Assembly (NCBI GenBank): GCA_015499995.1
Contig: JADNRV010000530.1
Span: 1 to 26,276, forward strand
DNA from: Flammula alnicola
Lineage: Eukaryota > Basidiomycota > Agaricomycetes > Agaricales > Strophariaceae
Reading direction: 5' to 3'
DNA: 26,276 nt
A program made the translations under genes and the position numbers. Below the pieces are notes generated by a model. It worked only from the letters and a program-made list of their open reading frames with translations, was not told the DNA's origin and made no database searches. Numbering within the stretch: the first letter of the stretch is position 1; the number at the start of each line of letters is the position of its first letter. This document shows, in pieces, positions 1-10,135 of the stretch.

Positions 1-50
1 TCAGAGTTCTGATGTTCCGTCATGAATAGATTGTCCTTGCGGTAGGTCCT

Positions 51-330
51 TCTGCGGCATAGTGCGTAATGGCGCACAAGGCCGAGATGTGTTCCTACGT
101 CAGGTTCGTGGAAGTAATAGTCCTCTGGAATAAGAGAAATGTTGAGAGTACGGATATCATTGGAGAAGGGAACAGATAGCGAAGAGTGTTCCTGGATGTT
201 TTGGAGTGATTAGAATATCTGTGCGACATGTAGTAATCTCAACGATCTCGGGTGGAAGTGCGAGCGGCATCCTCGGCATCCCATGGGAATTTGGAGTTTC
301 CACAAACATGTTATCCATCTCTTCCGCATG
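51..330 (+). repeat. Nested repeat A (left arm)
   Basis: This block resembles, with moderate divergence, block B in opposite orientation at 538-861. Shared landmarks in order are 'ctgcggcatagtg', 'gccgagatgtgttcc', 'acgtcaggttcgtgg', 'ggaataa-agagaaa', 'attggagaaggga', 'gagtgttcc' and 'ttatccatctc'. A and B face each other across about 200 bp, so each arm is itself a smaller, older inverted repeat. It is probably non-coding. Confidence 0.8.
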
Positions 331-537
331 GCGAGCAGCATTGGATACGACAACAGATTGGTTTAATCACAGCAATACATTACTCTGCCACCTCAATTCT
401 CCACAAATGACCGCCCTCCTTCCCGCCATGAGTCAACGCCGGTAATTGCACCATGTCTTCCAGCTACGCGCCATCTTCACACAGGCTTTTACTAGTAGGG
501 TTACTACTAGGGTGGGAGTGGCTTTGGGCAGGGCACC

Positions 538-861
538 GTGTGGAGGAGATGGATAACGCGCTCGGAAACAGCAAAGTCCAAATTCCCACGTGATGCCGGT
601 GATGCCGGTTGCACATCCGCCCAACGGTCGTTTAGATTACCACAAGTCGTACAAACATTTTATCTACTCCAAAATACCCGGGAACACTCTTTGACGTATC
701 CTTTCCCTTCTCCAATGATACCCGTACCCTCGCTGTTTCTCTTTATTCCACAGGAACATCAATTCCCACGAACCTGACGTGGGAACACATCTCGGCATTG
801 CGCGCATCGACAAACTCGATGCTATACTAAAGGTGTGCCATTGCTCACTACGCCGCAGAAC
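538..861 (-). repeat. Nested repeat B (left arm)
   Basis: This is the inverted, diverged partner of block A (51-330). The clearest stretch reads, on the minus strand, 'gcatcacgtgggaatttgg' followed by 'gagcgcgttatccatctcc'. Its near-identical mirror lies at 8757-9080. The same landmarks recur at about 5340-5410 in the spacer (block C). Confidence 0.8.
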
Positions 862-1189
862 GACAGCACATTTGTATCCGTTATTCCTCAGTAAATTGCC
901 CCATTGAATAGGAAGAGTGCATGTTGCCGTTTTTGCGCGAGGTTTTGTGTACCAGGTGCCGTGGGAACATGTGTGGACCAGGTGCATTCCTGTGGAAATG
1001 ACGGACTTCGTACAATAATTACGCTCTTCCACGTCCACCAATAGCATAAAGAATTAGATAGATCATGTCTTAATGTATTGTATATCCCGGGAATTGAAAT
1101 TGGTGTGAAGTTATGACATGAATTAGCAACGTCACAAGTCGTGCTCACTTACAAGTGATCCGCGGGCGCTCAACGGGCGCTTGGACGCG

Positions 1190-1320
1190 CACTCACACAG
1201 TATGCGACACTTACATCTGCACTCACTCTGCACTCACCTGAGCGACTCACCCCCTCACTCACCCTCATCACTCACATACTTGCACGCACTTCCCTTGCCC
1301 CGGACTCTCACTTGCATACT
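1190..1320. repeat. Degenerate CACTCAC tract, left arm
   Basis: This is an imperfect array of cactcac, gcactcac and acttgca units. Its complementary copy (GTGAGTG) is at 8290-8450 in the right arm. Confidence 0.7.
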
Positions 1321-2860
1321 TGCATCCTACATTTATGTGATATTTTCTGGGATATACTAGTACGTTTGAGGTGTAAGAATCTCCCGGAACCTTCGTGATT
1401 CAATGCACACTTTTGATTCCATTTGGAAAGTGATCATGATCGAGGGTGAGTGTGTCCGTGTCCATATTTCAGTTTTCTGTGTCTGCAATTCTTTCGCCTC
1501 TACCTTGACAGGGTCGACACCTCTTAACCTCATGAATTTTGTTGGATGATAAAATGGGTCTAAGGGCAAGGGATTATAGGATTATGCTATCTTCCTGACG
1601 CTCCTAACTCCCTTTGTGCATCTAGGACTTCGTTAAACATGTTTACCACTACTTTATTCCAGACGAACATTCTGTTATTATGTCTGGACAGTTAGTTAAT
1701 TGGGTTTACCGATCACATGAGTGGGTTGTTATCTGCCAGTTATCGGCCCGGCAGATTCCGGTGGTAAAATGTTATCGTCTTCTTCACCTCTGTACATATC
1801 CTACCGTACCCAAAATTTGCTAGGCAGTAGGTAGATTCACCTATAATGAATCTGTCAATTCACATTTTTAATTTCTGCTGTGCAGGACAATGAATGAGCT
1901 AACATGTTATCTGCCACACCCAATTGTTATCCGCCAGCCGTGCTTTGGCGCACTGCCACACTCTCACGGACCACCCTTCACCTGACGTCTCGAAGTCAGG
2001 CATCCAACGGTCCTTAACCTCGTTCTTGCCTTGTTCTAATGCATCAAGTGCCTCGAAAAATACAGTTACATTTAGATCATATACAGCCTAGGTATTCTTA
2101 TTTTTAAGCTGTTTATTTGATCATGCCAATATCGTGAGAGGGCTCACAAGGTATGCTTCAGGCATCCAGCTAATTCTATAAGATACATAATAAATACAAT
2201 ACCTCAATGGCACCTTAAGGATCAATTTGTATGGTAAGTTCCTTCAAATTGTGATCAGAAGAGGGATATTTCCTAATTGTCATTCAAACATTGAAGTTGC
2301 GCACCCCGCAGGATTTTTTTAGGATTTCTCTGGCTGGAGGGCATCAAATTCCGCCGATTTTAGGCAAAGTAGCCGTGATTTAAGACAACGGAAGGCAGGT
2401 CAATAAACGTAGGACAAGATTTTGAATATTCGTGAGAAATCTTCTCCCTTTTCGCTCTTTTCCCTTCTTTTTCCGCTTTGGATACCCACTCACATGAACG
2501 GAAAACCGTTAATTGAGCCATTTGTGGACTCTGCCAGGTATATTCCTGTACGATGCTACAGATAAGTGTATTTCGGCTTTCAATGATTACTGTACATAGC
2601 TATATAAATTTAAATTTTGATAGGTTTTATGACTCCAAAGCATCTGATGATTACATCAGCCAATTAAATGATCATAAATTGTGAAATCCACTTTGCTTTG
2701 TGATGACGAGATTGTGAAGATGTACACGGCGGACCTTTTCCAATTGAACATTTTTTGGAAATGTGTGGTGGGTGAATTGTTAATAGATTTTGACTTGGGT
2801 TCATGGTGCGAGGACCTGGCCCGAGGTGTGCGTGCACCTGTGACCCAGCAGATCCGACTT

Positions 2861-2965
2861 TCTGCGCAGATGCCATGCAGATGTCACGCAGCTGCACGCA
2901 GCCACACGCAACTGCACGCTGTGATAAAAATTATGCACGCAGATGCACGCAAGTCCCACGCGAGT
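2861..2965. repeat. Degenerate TGCACGCAG(A/C) tandem tract 1
   Basis: Imperfect units of the type tgcacgcag, atgcacgcag and ctgcacgcag occur repeatedly just inside the inner end of the left arm. The spacing is irregular (about 10 bp) and is broken by a short AT-rich stretch near 2921-2933. Confidence 0.8.
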
Positions 2966-3595
2966 ATATTAGTTAGGATTGATGAATATTTCTCTATGTT
3001 CTTTGTCCATTGAGGATTAGGGACCGTTCTGGAGTTTGGAACATAATTATTCAGTCAATGGAGCTTTGCACATCCACTATATAGTGTTCACTCTTCTGTC
3101 TCCATCTATGATCTATCTATGATCTAATCATGGCCGGATTCTGGTGACATGTAAATTTGATGGCTACTGACACTGTCTGAGTTCGTTTGAGAAATATAAA
3201 TGCACTCCGGTCGCTCTGGGGGGTTAGGAAATAGTCAGGTAGTGGTTTACATAGCAATGAGTTCAGAAAAATGGGGTATATTTAGGTAGTAGTATTTTTT
3301 CCGAGTCTACAATAATACATGCTAATTAAACACTGGAAAGTACAATGAGAAACCTATGCCGCAGCGCGTGATAGATGTGAAGAGTGAAAATGAGTGGCGC
3401 AATCGCGCACTCGCATTTCATTACGTGCATGGCTCAATCTCAATCTCAATATATCATATTCCATATGCACATTATGTGCAACCACCCACAATGTGTCATA
3501 ATCAAGAAGATAGACCAAAATTTCCTGAAAACTGATTGTTAAACAGGCTTTTATGTATCAGTATGTAGGTCTCAGGCTGTGCTTGCTCTCTCATG

Positions 3596-3768
3596 GCTGC
3601 ACGCAACTGCACGCAGATCTCACTGGGGACAAGAGAACCCCTGCACGCAGATGCACGCAGATGCACATGCAGATGGTAGGATTACGCACGCAAGTGCACG
3701 CAGCTGCACGCAGATGATCGGTCTATGCACGCAAGTGCCCGCAGTGGCATGCAGATGGCACGCAGATT
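3596..3768. repeat. Degenerate TGCACGCAG(A/C) tandem tract 2
   Basis: This second, longer tract uses the same unit (tgcacgcagatgcacgcag and variants), about 0.6 kb after the first. The unit is read in more than one frame, and the open frame across it (3579-3773) is explained by the repeat. Confidence 0.8.
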
Positions 3769-5099
3769 TCTAGTGGCCCCGTGATACGCTTAGCACGCTA
3801 AAACCTATTCGCGTGCGACGCATCTCTTTGCTTAGATTGTTTCCGGCAATGCATCGGTCTGTGTCGCTTTTCGCATGCTGCTTTATATAATGATCCTGTA
3901 TATAATTCAACCGAGTTTTTGCAATTTCAGAGAGAATAGTACAGAAGAGGGGAATATAAATATCTATCTAGGATGTTGTATTGGTAGGTCTGTTGTATTC
4001 CTTATTTCCTGCCTGGGCTTGGGTCGTTCTGTGGTAATTTATATGATCTTTGGCTGCTTTATAACGATATAATTTGGACCTTGCTGTTAATGATTGTCAG
4101 TTACGAGATAGAATACAATGACAGAGCATTTACTTCGAGCTGTGTCATCACCATCCCTATCACCTCTGTTCCAGACGTCTGTGTGTCCGGCCCAAGGGCC
4201 CCAGCAGTCTTGTAGTCTGCGACATCAAGTCCACATTGGGAGTTACCTGCCTTTCCAGCCCGTGCCGAAATTTCGAACATTTGGCCTTTGAGACGACACA
4301 GGCATTCGCAGTCGACATCTACCGCTTTGCCCAATGAATTCGGCATATCTTCAAGCCGGCTCTTCCATGCGACTTCAATTGAGGCATTGTGGAAGAGCTG
4401 GTCTTTTCCTGGTAGGTTGGATTGAGGTCGCCGAAGACAATGTATATATGGCGGCGCTAACGGGCGCCTAAGTTCGGGATACTTGAGATGTCGTGTAGAT
4501 AGTCAGACCGGCTCGCTCTGCTCGATGCTCTTGCTGGATGTCTCGTGCTCCTCGCAGATGTTTCCGAATCAAGGTGTGGTAAATTGACTAAGGACTCCCA
4601 GATTTACAAACGCGGGTATATAGTGATTTTCCTGGCGCACACATTCTCTTGCGCCGCCAGGTCCAAGAAATCGGGAGATAATCCAAATATGATATGTGTC
4701 CATTTGAAAAAGATAATGGTTCCTTCACCTCGTGAAAAGATGTTTTCGGCCGCACGCAGGATAGGAGGGCAGATGGATGTGTGGTGCGGGCGCGAGTGAA
4801 CTGTGTCCTTGCTCAAGGGACGGACAGTATTCCACGGCGGACCAGACCGTGTCCGCAGCTCATCGCACATTTGGGCGGGGCATCCTCCTGCGTACGGCGT
4901 GTCGTCTCGTTGCACTTGGTGTCGGCTATCGAAAGGAGTGGGAGGTGCGGAAGTGATCGAGAATCGAGATAGAACAAGAAAAACGGAAAAAGACGGAACG
5001 AAATTTGAAAATGAAAGCCCCTACCGGCCGTATGATTTTTCCTGGCTCGGTATACCATCTTTCCGTCGACATAGATTGTGCTTGACGTTGTGCTTTCGT

Positions 5100-5420
5100 C
5101 GTGGTAGGCTATGGTATGCCTTGGGCGCAAAAAGGGGATTGCCGAGACGCGTTCTCACGGCAGTCGCGTGTGAAATACGGTATCTGGAGAGAAATAAGAA
5201 GAAATGAGAGTACGAGGTTGTTCGGAGTGGGGAAAGGGTGTGATAAAGGATGTAAGCGAAGTTGTTTGAAGTGTGCAGGAAGGGTATGTCACGCGAGATG
5301 TTCAAATCGACGGTCGAGCGGGCTACGCACGGCTTGTTCGGCATCACGTGGGAAATCGGACTTGCCCGCTCTTTCTACGAGCGCGCTATCCATCTCCTCC
5401 ACAATGCCCAAGAGAATATA
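5100..5420 (+). repeat. Diverged repeat C (same family as A/B) in the spacer
   Basis: It shares ordered landmarks with blocks A and B: 'gccgaga-g-gttc', 'gagagaaataag', 'gagagtacg', 'ggcatcacgtgggaa' and 'gagcgcgctatccatctcc'. It is older and more diverged than A/B. Shortly downstream, 5467-5481 ('aaatcggcggaa') and about 5499-5510 ('ggcagataaaat') echo motifs found deeper in the arms, so more of an ancestral element may persist here. The overlapping open frames look like shadows of repeat sequence. Confidence 0.6.
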
Positions 5421-7680
5421 GACATAAATACGCGGCAGTGAGCAGGATTATCCCGTTTTTGTAGCTTAAATCGGCGGAAAACACTAGACAACCCAAGACG
5501 GCAGATAAAATATAATTTATATCGCAATATATGACTTTTTATGGTCCATTATGGGATATTCCACTACACGGCTGGCCCTTCAATTGAGTGATTCTTGAGT
5601 TTCGGAAATTCCACCATGGTTGAGTCCGAATTTTGAGTTGTGTTTGAATTTTGGTTGAAAATTTTCAAAAAGTGATCACCAAGTTTTGGTTGAGTTGCCG
5701 TTCATGTTTCGTGCATCAATCAGAATATATGAACATTTTTTGAGTGAGTTTTTGGTATTTTGTTTAACAACACCGGTCGCGGTTCTGACCCGGTCGTCCA
5801 GATGATTTCACGCACCATCAAGCCTTATTTTGGATTGTTTACTTCTGATAACAACGCCGAGTTTTCATGTTCAAGTTGCTTCCCACCTCTCTCTCCACCG
5901 CCACCACCTCCTCAGCGACGGTGCCAATCCCTTATCCCTCTCTAAGTACATCAAGTCCTTTTCTGTCCACCGACTCCTTCTGTGGCATGATGTTGATCAT
6001 GAAAGCTCTCCGTGATTGTTTGTGCACAGTCAAATTTCCATGTTGTTGAAAACCACGTTGAGTGGCACGGAGCAGCTCCTGTATTTTGTGACATTTGTGT
6101 GCTTGTTCTTTCCTCCCTCTCCCTGTCCTGCACATTTCCGCCTAGAAGTTTTAAAGTCGGTACGTTGTCTGCCCTCACTACTCCTTCACTGTCAGGTCTT
6201 TCTTACCTTCCGTCGCAATTTGCCTTGGCTTCGAAGTCCATCTTGCAGGTTGCAATCCGTATCATTCAAGCAGCCGGCAACTGCCTTCGTTACTTCAAGA
6301 GCCTTCGTTCTCGTGTTACGATGGATCCTTGGGACCAGAGGGGGATATTCGGTTGTTTTCGCGCTCGTCCTCTTTCACTTCGCCAAGCTTTTGTCGCCGA
6401 TTACCATGTACCTTACATCAAGTCTGCTAGTCAATTCATTTCTCTTCATCCTATTCATATGTGCTGGTAGTAATGGAAAATTGAAAGTAGCGTAGCCGTA
6501 TGAGCAAGCGGATGGATTTCTGCATGGTGCACCTAGGTTGCACGGAGAATGTTTGAACGCTGTGCAAGTAAATTTGCATGAAACTTGAAGTTTGTCATGA
6601 TAAAGGAAACCCGATGAATTAGACTTTCAGGAAATTTCAAATTCTGTTTGCACGAAACTCATCCATCACCGAATTTAGTTTTTTTCAGTGGAATGACCCG
6701 GCTGTGTATTCAAGTAAGGTACTTAGAGGAAATCCATACACATCCAATGTCCCGTGATTGTGACGTAACGTGACCCAGCCAAGACTGAAAGTCACGCCAG
6801 ACTGATTGATGCGGATGGCCCAAGTCAAAATCTATTAACAATTCACCCACCACACATTTCCAAAAAATGTTCAATTGGAAAAGGTCCGCCGTGTACATCT
6901 TCACAATCTCGTCATCACAAAGCAAAGTGGATTTCACAATTTATGATCATTTAATTGGCTGATGTAATCATCAGATGCTTTGGAGTCATAAAACCTATCA
7001 AAATTTAAATTTATATAGCTATGTACAGTAATCATTGAAAGCCGAAATACACTTATCTGTAGCATCGTACAGGAATATACCTGGCAGAGTCCACAAATGG
7101 CTCAATTAACGGTTTTCCGTTCATGTGAGTGGGTATCCAAAGCGGAAAAAGAAGGGAAAAGAGCGAAAAGGGAGAAGATTTCTCACGAATATTCAAAATC
7201 TTGTCCTACGTTTATTGACCTGCCTTCCGTTGTCTTAAATCACGGCTACTTTGCCTAAAATCGGCGGAATTTGATGCCCTCCAGCCAGAGAAATCCTAAA
7301 AAAATCCTGCGGGGTGCGCAACTTCAATGTTTGAATGACAATTAGGAAATATCCCTCTTCTGATCACAATTTGAAGGAACTTACCATACAAATTGATCCT
7401 TAAGGTGCCATTGAGGTATTGTATTTATTATGTATCTTATAGAATTAGCTGGATGCCTGAAGCATACCTTGTGAGCCCTCTCACGATATTGGCATGATCA
7501 AATAAACAGCTTAAAAATAAGAATACCTAGGCTGTATATGATCTAAATGTAACTGTATTTTTCGAGGCACTTGATGCATTAGAACAAGGCAAGAACGAGG
7601 TTAAGGACCGTTGGATGCCTGACTTCGAGACGTCAGGTGAAGGGTGGTCCGTGAGAGTGTGGCAGTGCGCCAAAGCACGG

Positions 7681-7892
7681 CTGGCGGATAACAATTGGGT
7701 GTGGCAGATAACATGTTAGCTCATTCATTGTCCTGCACAGCAGAAATTAAAAATGTGAATTGACAGATTCATTATAGGTGAATCTACCTACTGCCTAGCA
7801 AATTTTGGGTACGGTAGGATATGTACAGAGGTGAAGAAGACGATAACATTTTACCACCGGAATCTGCCGGGCCGATAACTGGCAGATAACAA
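7681..7892 (+). repeat. Four GGCRGATAAC-like motifs in two pairs (both arms)
   Basis: The motifs are ggcggataac (7683), ggcagataac (7703), gccgataac (7871) and ggcagataac (7881). The left arm holds the reverse complements at about 1726-1936. Two close pairs about 170 bp apart look like dispersed protein-binding repeats (for example subterminal transposase sites or GATA-factor sites). That function is inference only. Confidence 0.5.
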
Positions 7893-8289
7893 CCCACTCA
7901 TGTGATCGGTAAACCCAATTAACTAACTGTCCAGACATAATAACAGAATGTTCGTCTGGAATAAAGTAGTGGTAAACATGTTTAACGAAGTCCTAGATGC
8001 ACAAAGGGAGTTAGGAGCGTCAGGAAGATAGCATAATCCTATAATCCCTTGCCCTTAGACCCATTTTATCATCCAACAAAATTCATGAGGTTAAGAGGTG
8101 TCGACCCTGTCAAGGTAGAGGCGAAAGAATTGCAGACACAGAAAACTGAAATATGGACACGGACACACTCACCCTCGATCATGATCACTTTCCAAATGGA
8201 ATCAAAAGTGTGCATTGAATCACGAAGGTTCCGGGAGATTCTTACACCTCAAACGTACTAGTATATCCCAGAAAATATCACATAAATGT

Positions 8290-8450
8290 AGGATGCAAGT
8301 ATGCAAGTGAGAGTCGGGGCAAGGGAAGTGCGTGCAAGTATGTGAGTGATGAGGGTGAGTGAGGGGGTGAGTCGCTCAGGTGAGTGCAGAGTGAGTGCAG
8401 ATGTAAGTGTCGCATACTGTGTGAGTGCGCGTCCAAGCGCCCGTTGAGCG
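8290..8450. repeat. Degenerate GTGAGTG tract, right arm
   Basis: This is the mirror of the CACTCAC tract of the left arm. One G-run differs in length between the arms ('gtcgggg' here against 'ccccggac' on the left, near 1301). Confidence 0.7.
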
Positions 8451-8756
8451 CCCGCGGATCACTTGTAAGTGAGCACGACTTGTGACGTTGCTAATTCATG
8501 TCATAACTTCACACCAATTTCAATTCCCGGATATACAATACATTAAGACATGATCTATCTAATTCTTTATGCTATTGGTGGACGTGGAAGAGCGTAATTA
8601 TTGTACGAAGTCCGTCATTTCCACAGGAATGCACCTGGTCCACACATGTTCCCACGGCACCTGGTACACAAAACCTCGCGCAAAAACGGCAACATGCACT
8701 CTTCCTATTCAATGGGGCAATTTACTGAGGAATAACGGATACAAATGTGCTGTCGT

Positions 8757-9080
8757 TCTGCGGCGTAGTGAGCAATGGCACACCTTTAGTATAGCATCGA
8801 GTTTGTCGATGCGCGCAATGCCGAGATGTGTTCCCACGTCAGGTTCGTGGGAATTGATGTTCCTGTGGAATAAAGAGAAACAGCGAGGGTACGGGTATCA
8901 TTGGAGAAGGGAAAGGATACGTCAAAGAGTGTTCCGGGTATTTTGGAGTAGATAAAATGTTTGTACGACTTGTGGTAATCTAAACGACCGTTGGGCGGAT
9001 GTGCAACCGGCATCACCGGCATCACGTGGGAATTTGGACTTTGCTGTTTCCGAGCGCGTTATCCATCTCCTCCACACGGT
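8757..9080 (+). repeat. Nested repeat B' (right arm)
   Basis: This is the mirror copy of block B (538-861) in the right arm. It carries the same landmarks in the same order and is homologous, with divergence, to blocks A and C. Confidence 0.8.
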
Positions 9081-9284
9081 GCCCTGCCCAAAGCCACTCC
9101 CACCCTAGTAGTAACCCTACTAGTAAAAGCCTGTGTGAAGATGGCGCGTAGCTGGAAGACATGGTGCAATTACCGGCGTTGACTCATGGCGGGAAGGAGG
9201 GCGGTCATTTGTGGAGAATTGAGGTGGCAGAGTAATGTATTGCTGTGATTAAACCAATCTGTTGTCGTATCCAATGCTGCTCGC

Positions 9285-10135
9285 CATGCGGAAGAGATGG
9301 ATAACATGTTTGTGGAAACTCCAAATTCCCATGGGATGCCGAGGATGCCGCTCGCACTTCCACCCGAGATCGTTGAGATTACTACATGTCGCACAGATAT
9401 TCTAATCACTCCAAAACATCCAGGAACACTCTTCGCTATCTGTTCCCTTCTCCAATGATATCCGTACTCTCAACATTTCTCTTTATTCCAGAGGACTATT
9501 ACTAGGGCTGAGCGCGGGTGCACCCGCAGGTATTTCGCAGGTAGTGGTAGTTACCTTGTAGCCCCGAATTTTCTGAAAATTTTGCAATTTCTTTGGTGCA
9601 AATCCATTGAGAACTGACTGAGTTATGCTTTTACCAAGTTTGAAGTCCTTGTGCTCAAAGGTGATCTCACAGCATACCAAATACGTCAAAATTGACCCAC
9701 GGATCTCAAAAAGGGAAGTTTGGCGCAGCACAGCCGCATTTTTCAAGAGTTTTGGCTCAAACTTGGTGAAAGCATAACTCAGTCAGTTCTCAACGGATTT
9801 GCACCAAAGAAATTGCAAAATTTTCAGAAAATTCGGGGCTACAAGGTAAATACCACTACCCGCGAAATACCTGCGGGTGCACCCGCGCTCAGCCCTAACT
9901 ATTACTTCCCACGAACCTGACGTAGGAACACATCTCGGCCTTGTGCGCCATTACGCACTATGCCGCAGAAGGACCTACCGCAAGGACAATCTATTCATGA
10001 CGGAACATCACAACTCTGAGCAATGGACCATCTGGTGATGATTTCTTGGGCCTGGCGATTCAAGAGGAGCAGTGGGTGTCTCTATACTAGTGTTTGTATC
10101 CATTATTCCTCCGTCAACCACACCACCCCATTTTA
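9285..10135 (-). repeat. Nested repeat A' with outer tail, interrupted by MITE
   Basis: This is the mirror of block A, split by the 395 bp MITE at 9503-9897. Past the arm end, 10095-10135 ('gtatccattattcctc', then 'ccaccccattttatt') still resembles the sequence beside block B at about 868-905. The older repeat family therefore extends outside the giant inverted repeat, which suggests the large duplication was laid over pre-existing repeats. Confidence 0.65.
9503..9897. mobile_element. 395 bp hAT-like MITE with ~140 bp terminal inverted repeats
   Basis: The ends are tagggctgagcgcggg and its complement. The inverted repeats run about 9503-9644 and 9756-9897, around a ~110 bp centre. It is flanked by direct repeats ACTATTAC (9495-9502 and 9898-9905). 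The left arm at the matching place (about 111-125) has a single uninterrupted copy of this site. An 8 bp duplication with a TAGGG-type end is typical of the hAT superfamily; the assignment is by structure only. It encodes no transposase. The two similar open frames across it (9483-9746, 9720-9920) are reads of the same inverted repeat from opposite strands. Confidence 0.93.

Larger units (their letters stand above)
1..2799 (+). repeat. Left arm of giant inverted repeat (~2.8 kb)
   Basis: This segment is the reverse complement of 6819-10019 apart from a 403 bp insertion footprint in the other arm. I found five single-base length differences and one substitution (base 10) while reading across. 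The inner boundary is sharp: the match ends after 'gacttggg' at 2799, paired with 6819. The outer boundary is not visible, because base 1 already pairs with base 10019, so the arm may continue to the left of the window. Inside are the nested A/B repeats, a degenerate CACTCAC tract (about 1190-1320), four GGCRGATAAC-like motifs (1726-1936), and short open frames with no recognisable family. I see no convincing gene. Confidence 0.95.
2800..6818. other. Spacer between the giant inverted-repeat arms
   Basis: This is 4.0 kb of unique or low-copy DNA. It holds two degenerate TGCACGCAG tracts, repeat C, and short open frames on both strands. The minus-strand frames at 4101-4346 and 4604-4915 and the overlapping plus-strand frames at 6012-6495 are the longest, but they match no family I recognise. 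A possible intron donor (gtacgt, about 6159) follows a Cys-containing stretch in the 6012 frame, so a small spliced gene is not excluded. No transposase or polymerase motifs are seen, so a large autonomous foldback transposon is not supported. Confidence 0.5.
6819..10019 (-). repeat. Right arm of giant inverted repeat, carrying a MITE insertion
   Basis: This is the reverse-complement partner of 1-2799. It is 3201 bp long; removing the 395 bp MITE and one 8 bp target duplication leaves 2798 bp, against 2799 bp on the left. Open frames reappear in mirror image (for example a 70-codon frame at 8049-8261 mirrors one at 1357-1569), as expected for a duplicated block. One length difference changes the reading frame of a ~127-codon open frame between the arms, so that frame is not conserved as protein. 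I recognise no transposase, polymerase or other family. Confidence 0.95.

Noticed and set aside
664..1148. Open frames of 86-127 codons in the left arm and their mirrors in the right arm
   Set aside because: They lie in repeats, shift frame between the arms because of one-base differences, and match no family.
3579..3773. 64-codon frame with repeated His/Ala/Asp residues
   Set aside because: It is entirely the TGCACGCAG tract read as protein.
6012..6495. Two overlapping plus-strand frames of 152 and 159 codons
   Set aside because: They overlap in different frames with hydrophobic, pyrimidine-driven composition; a single possible donor is not enough to call a gene.
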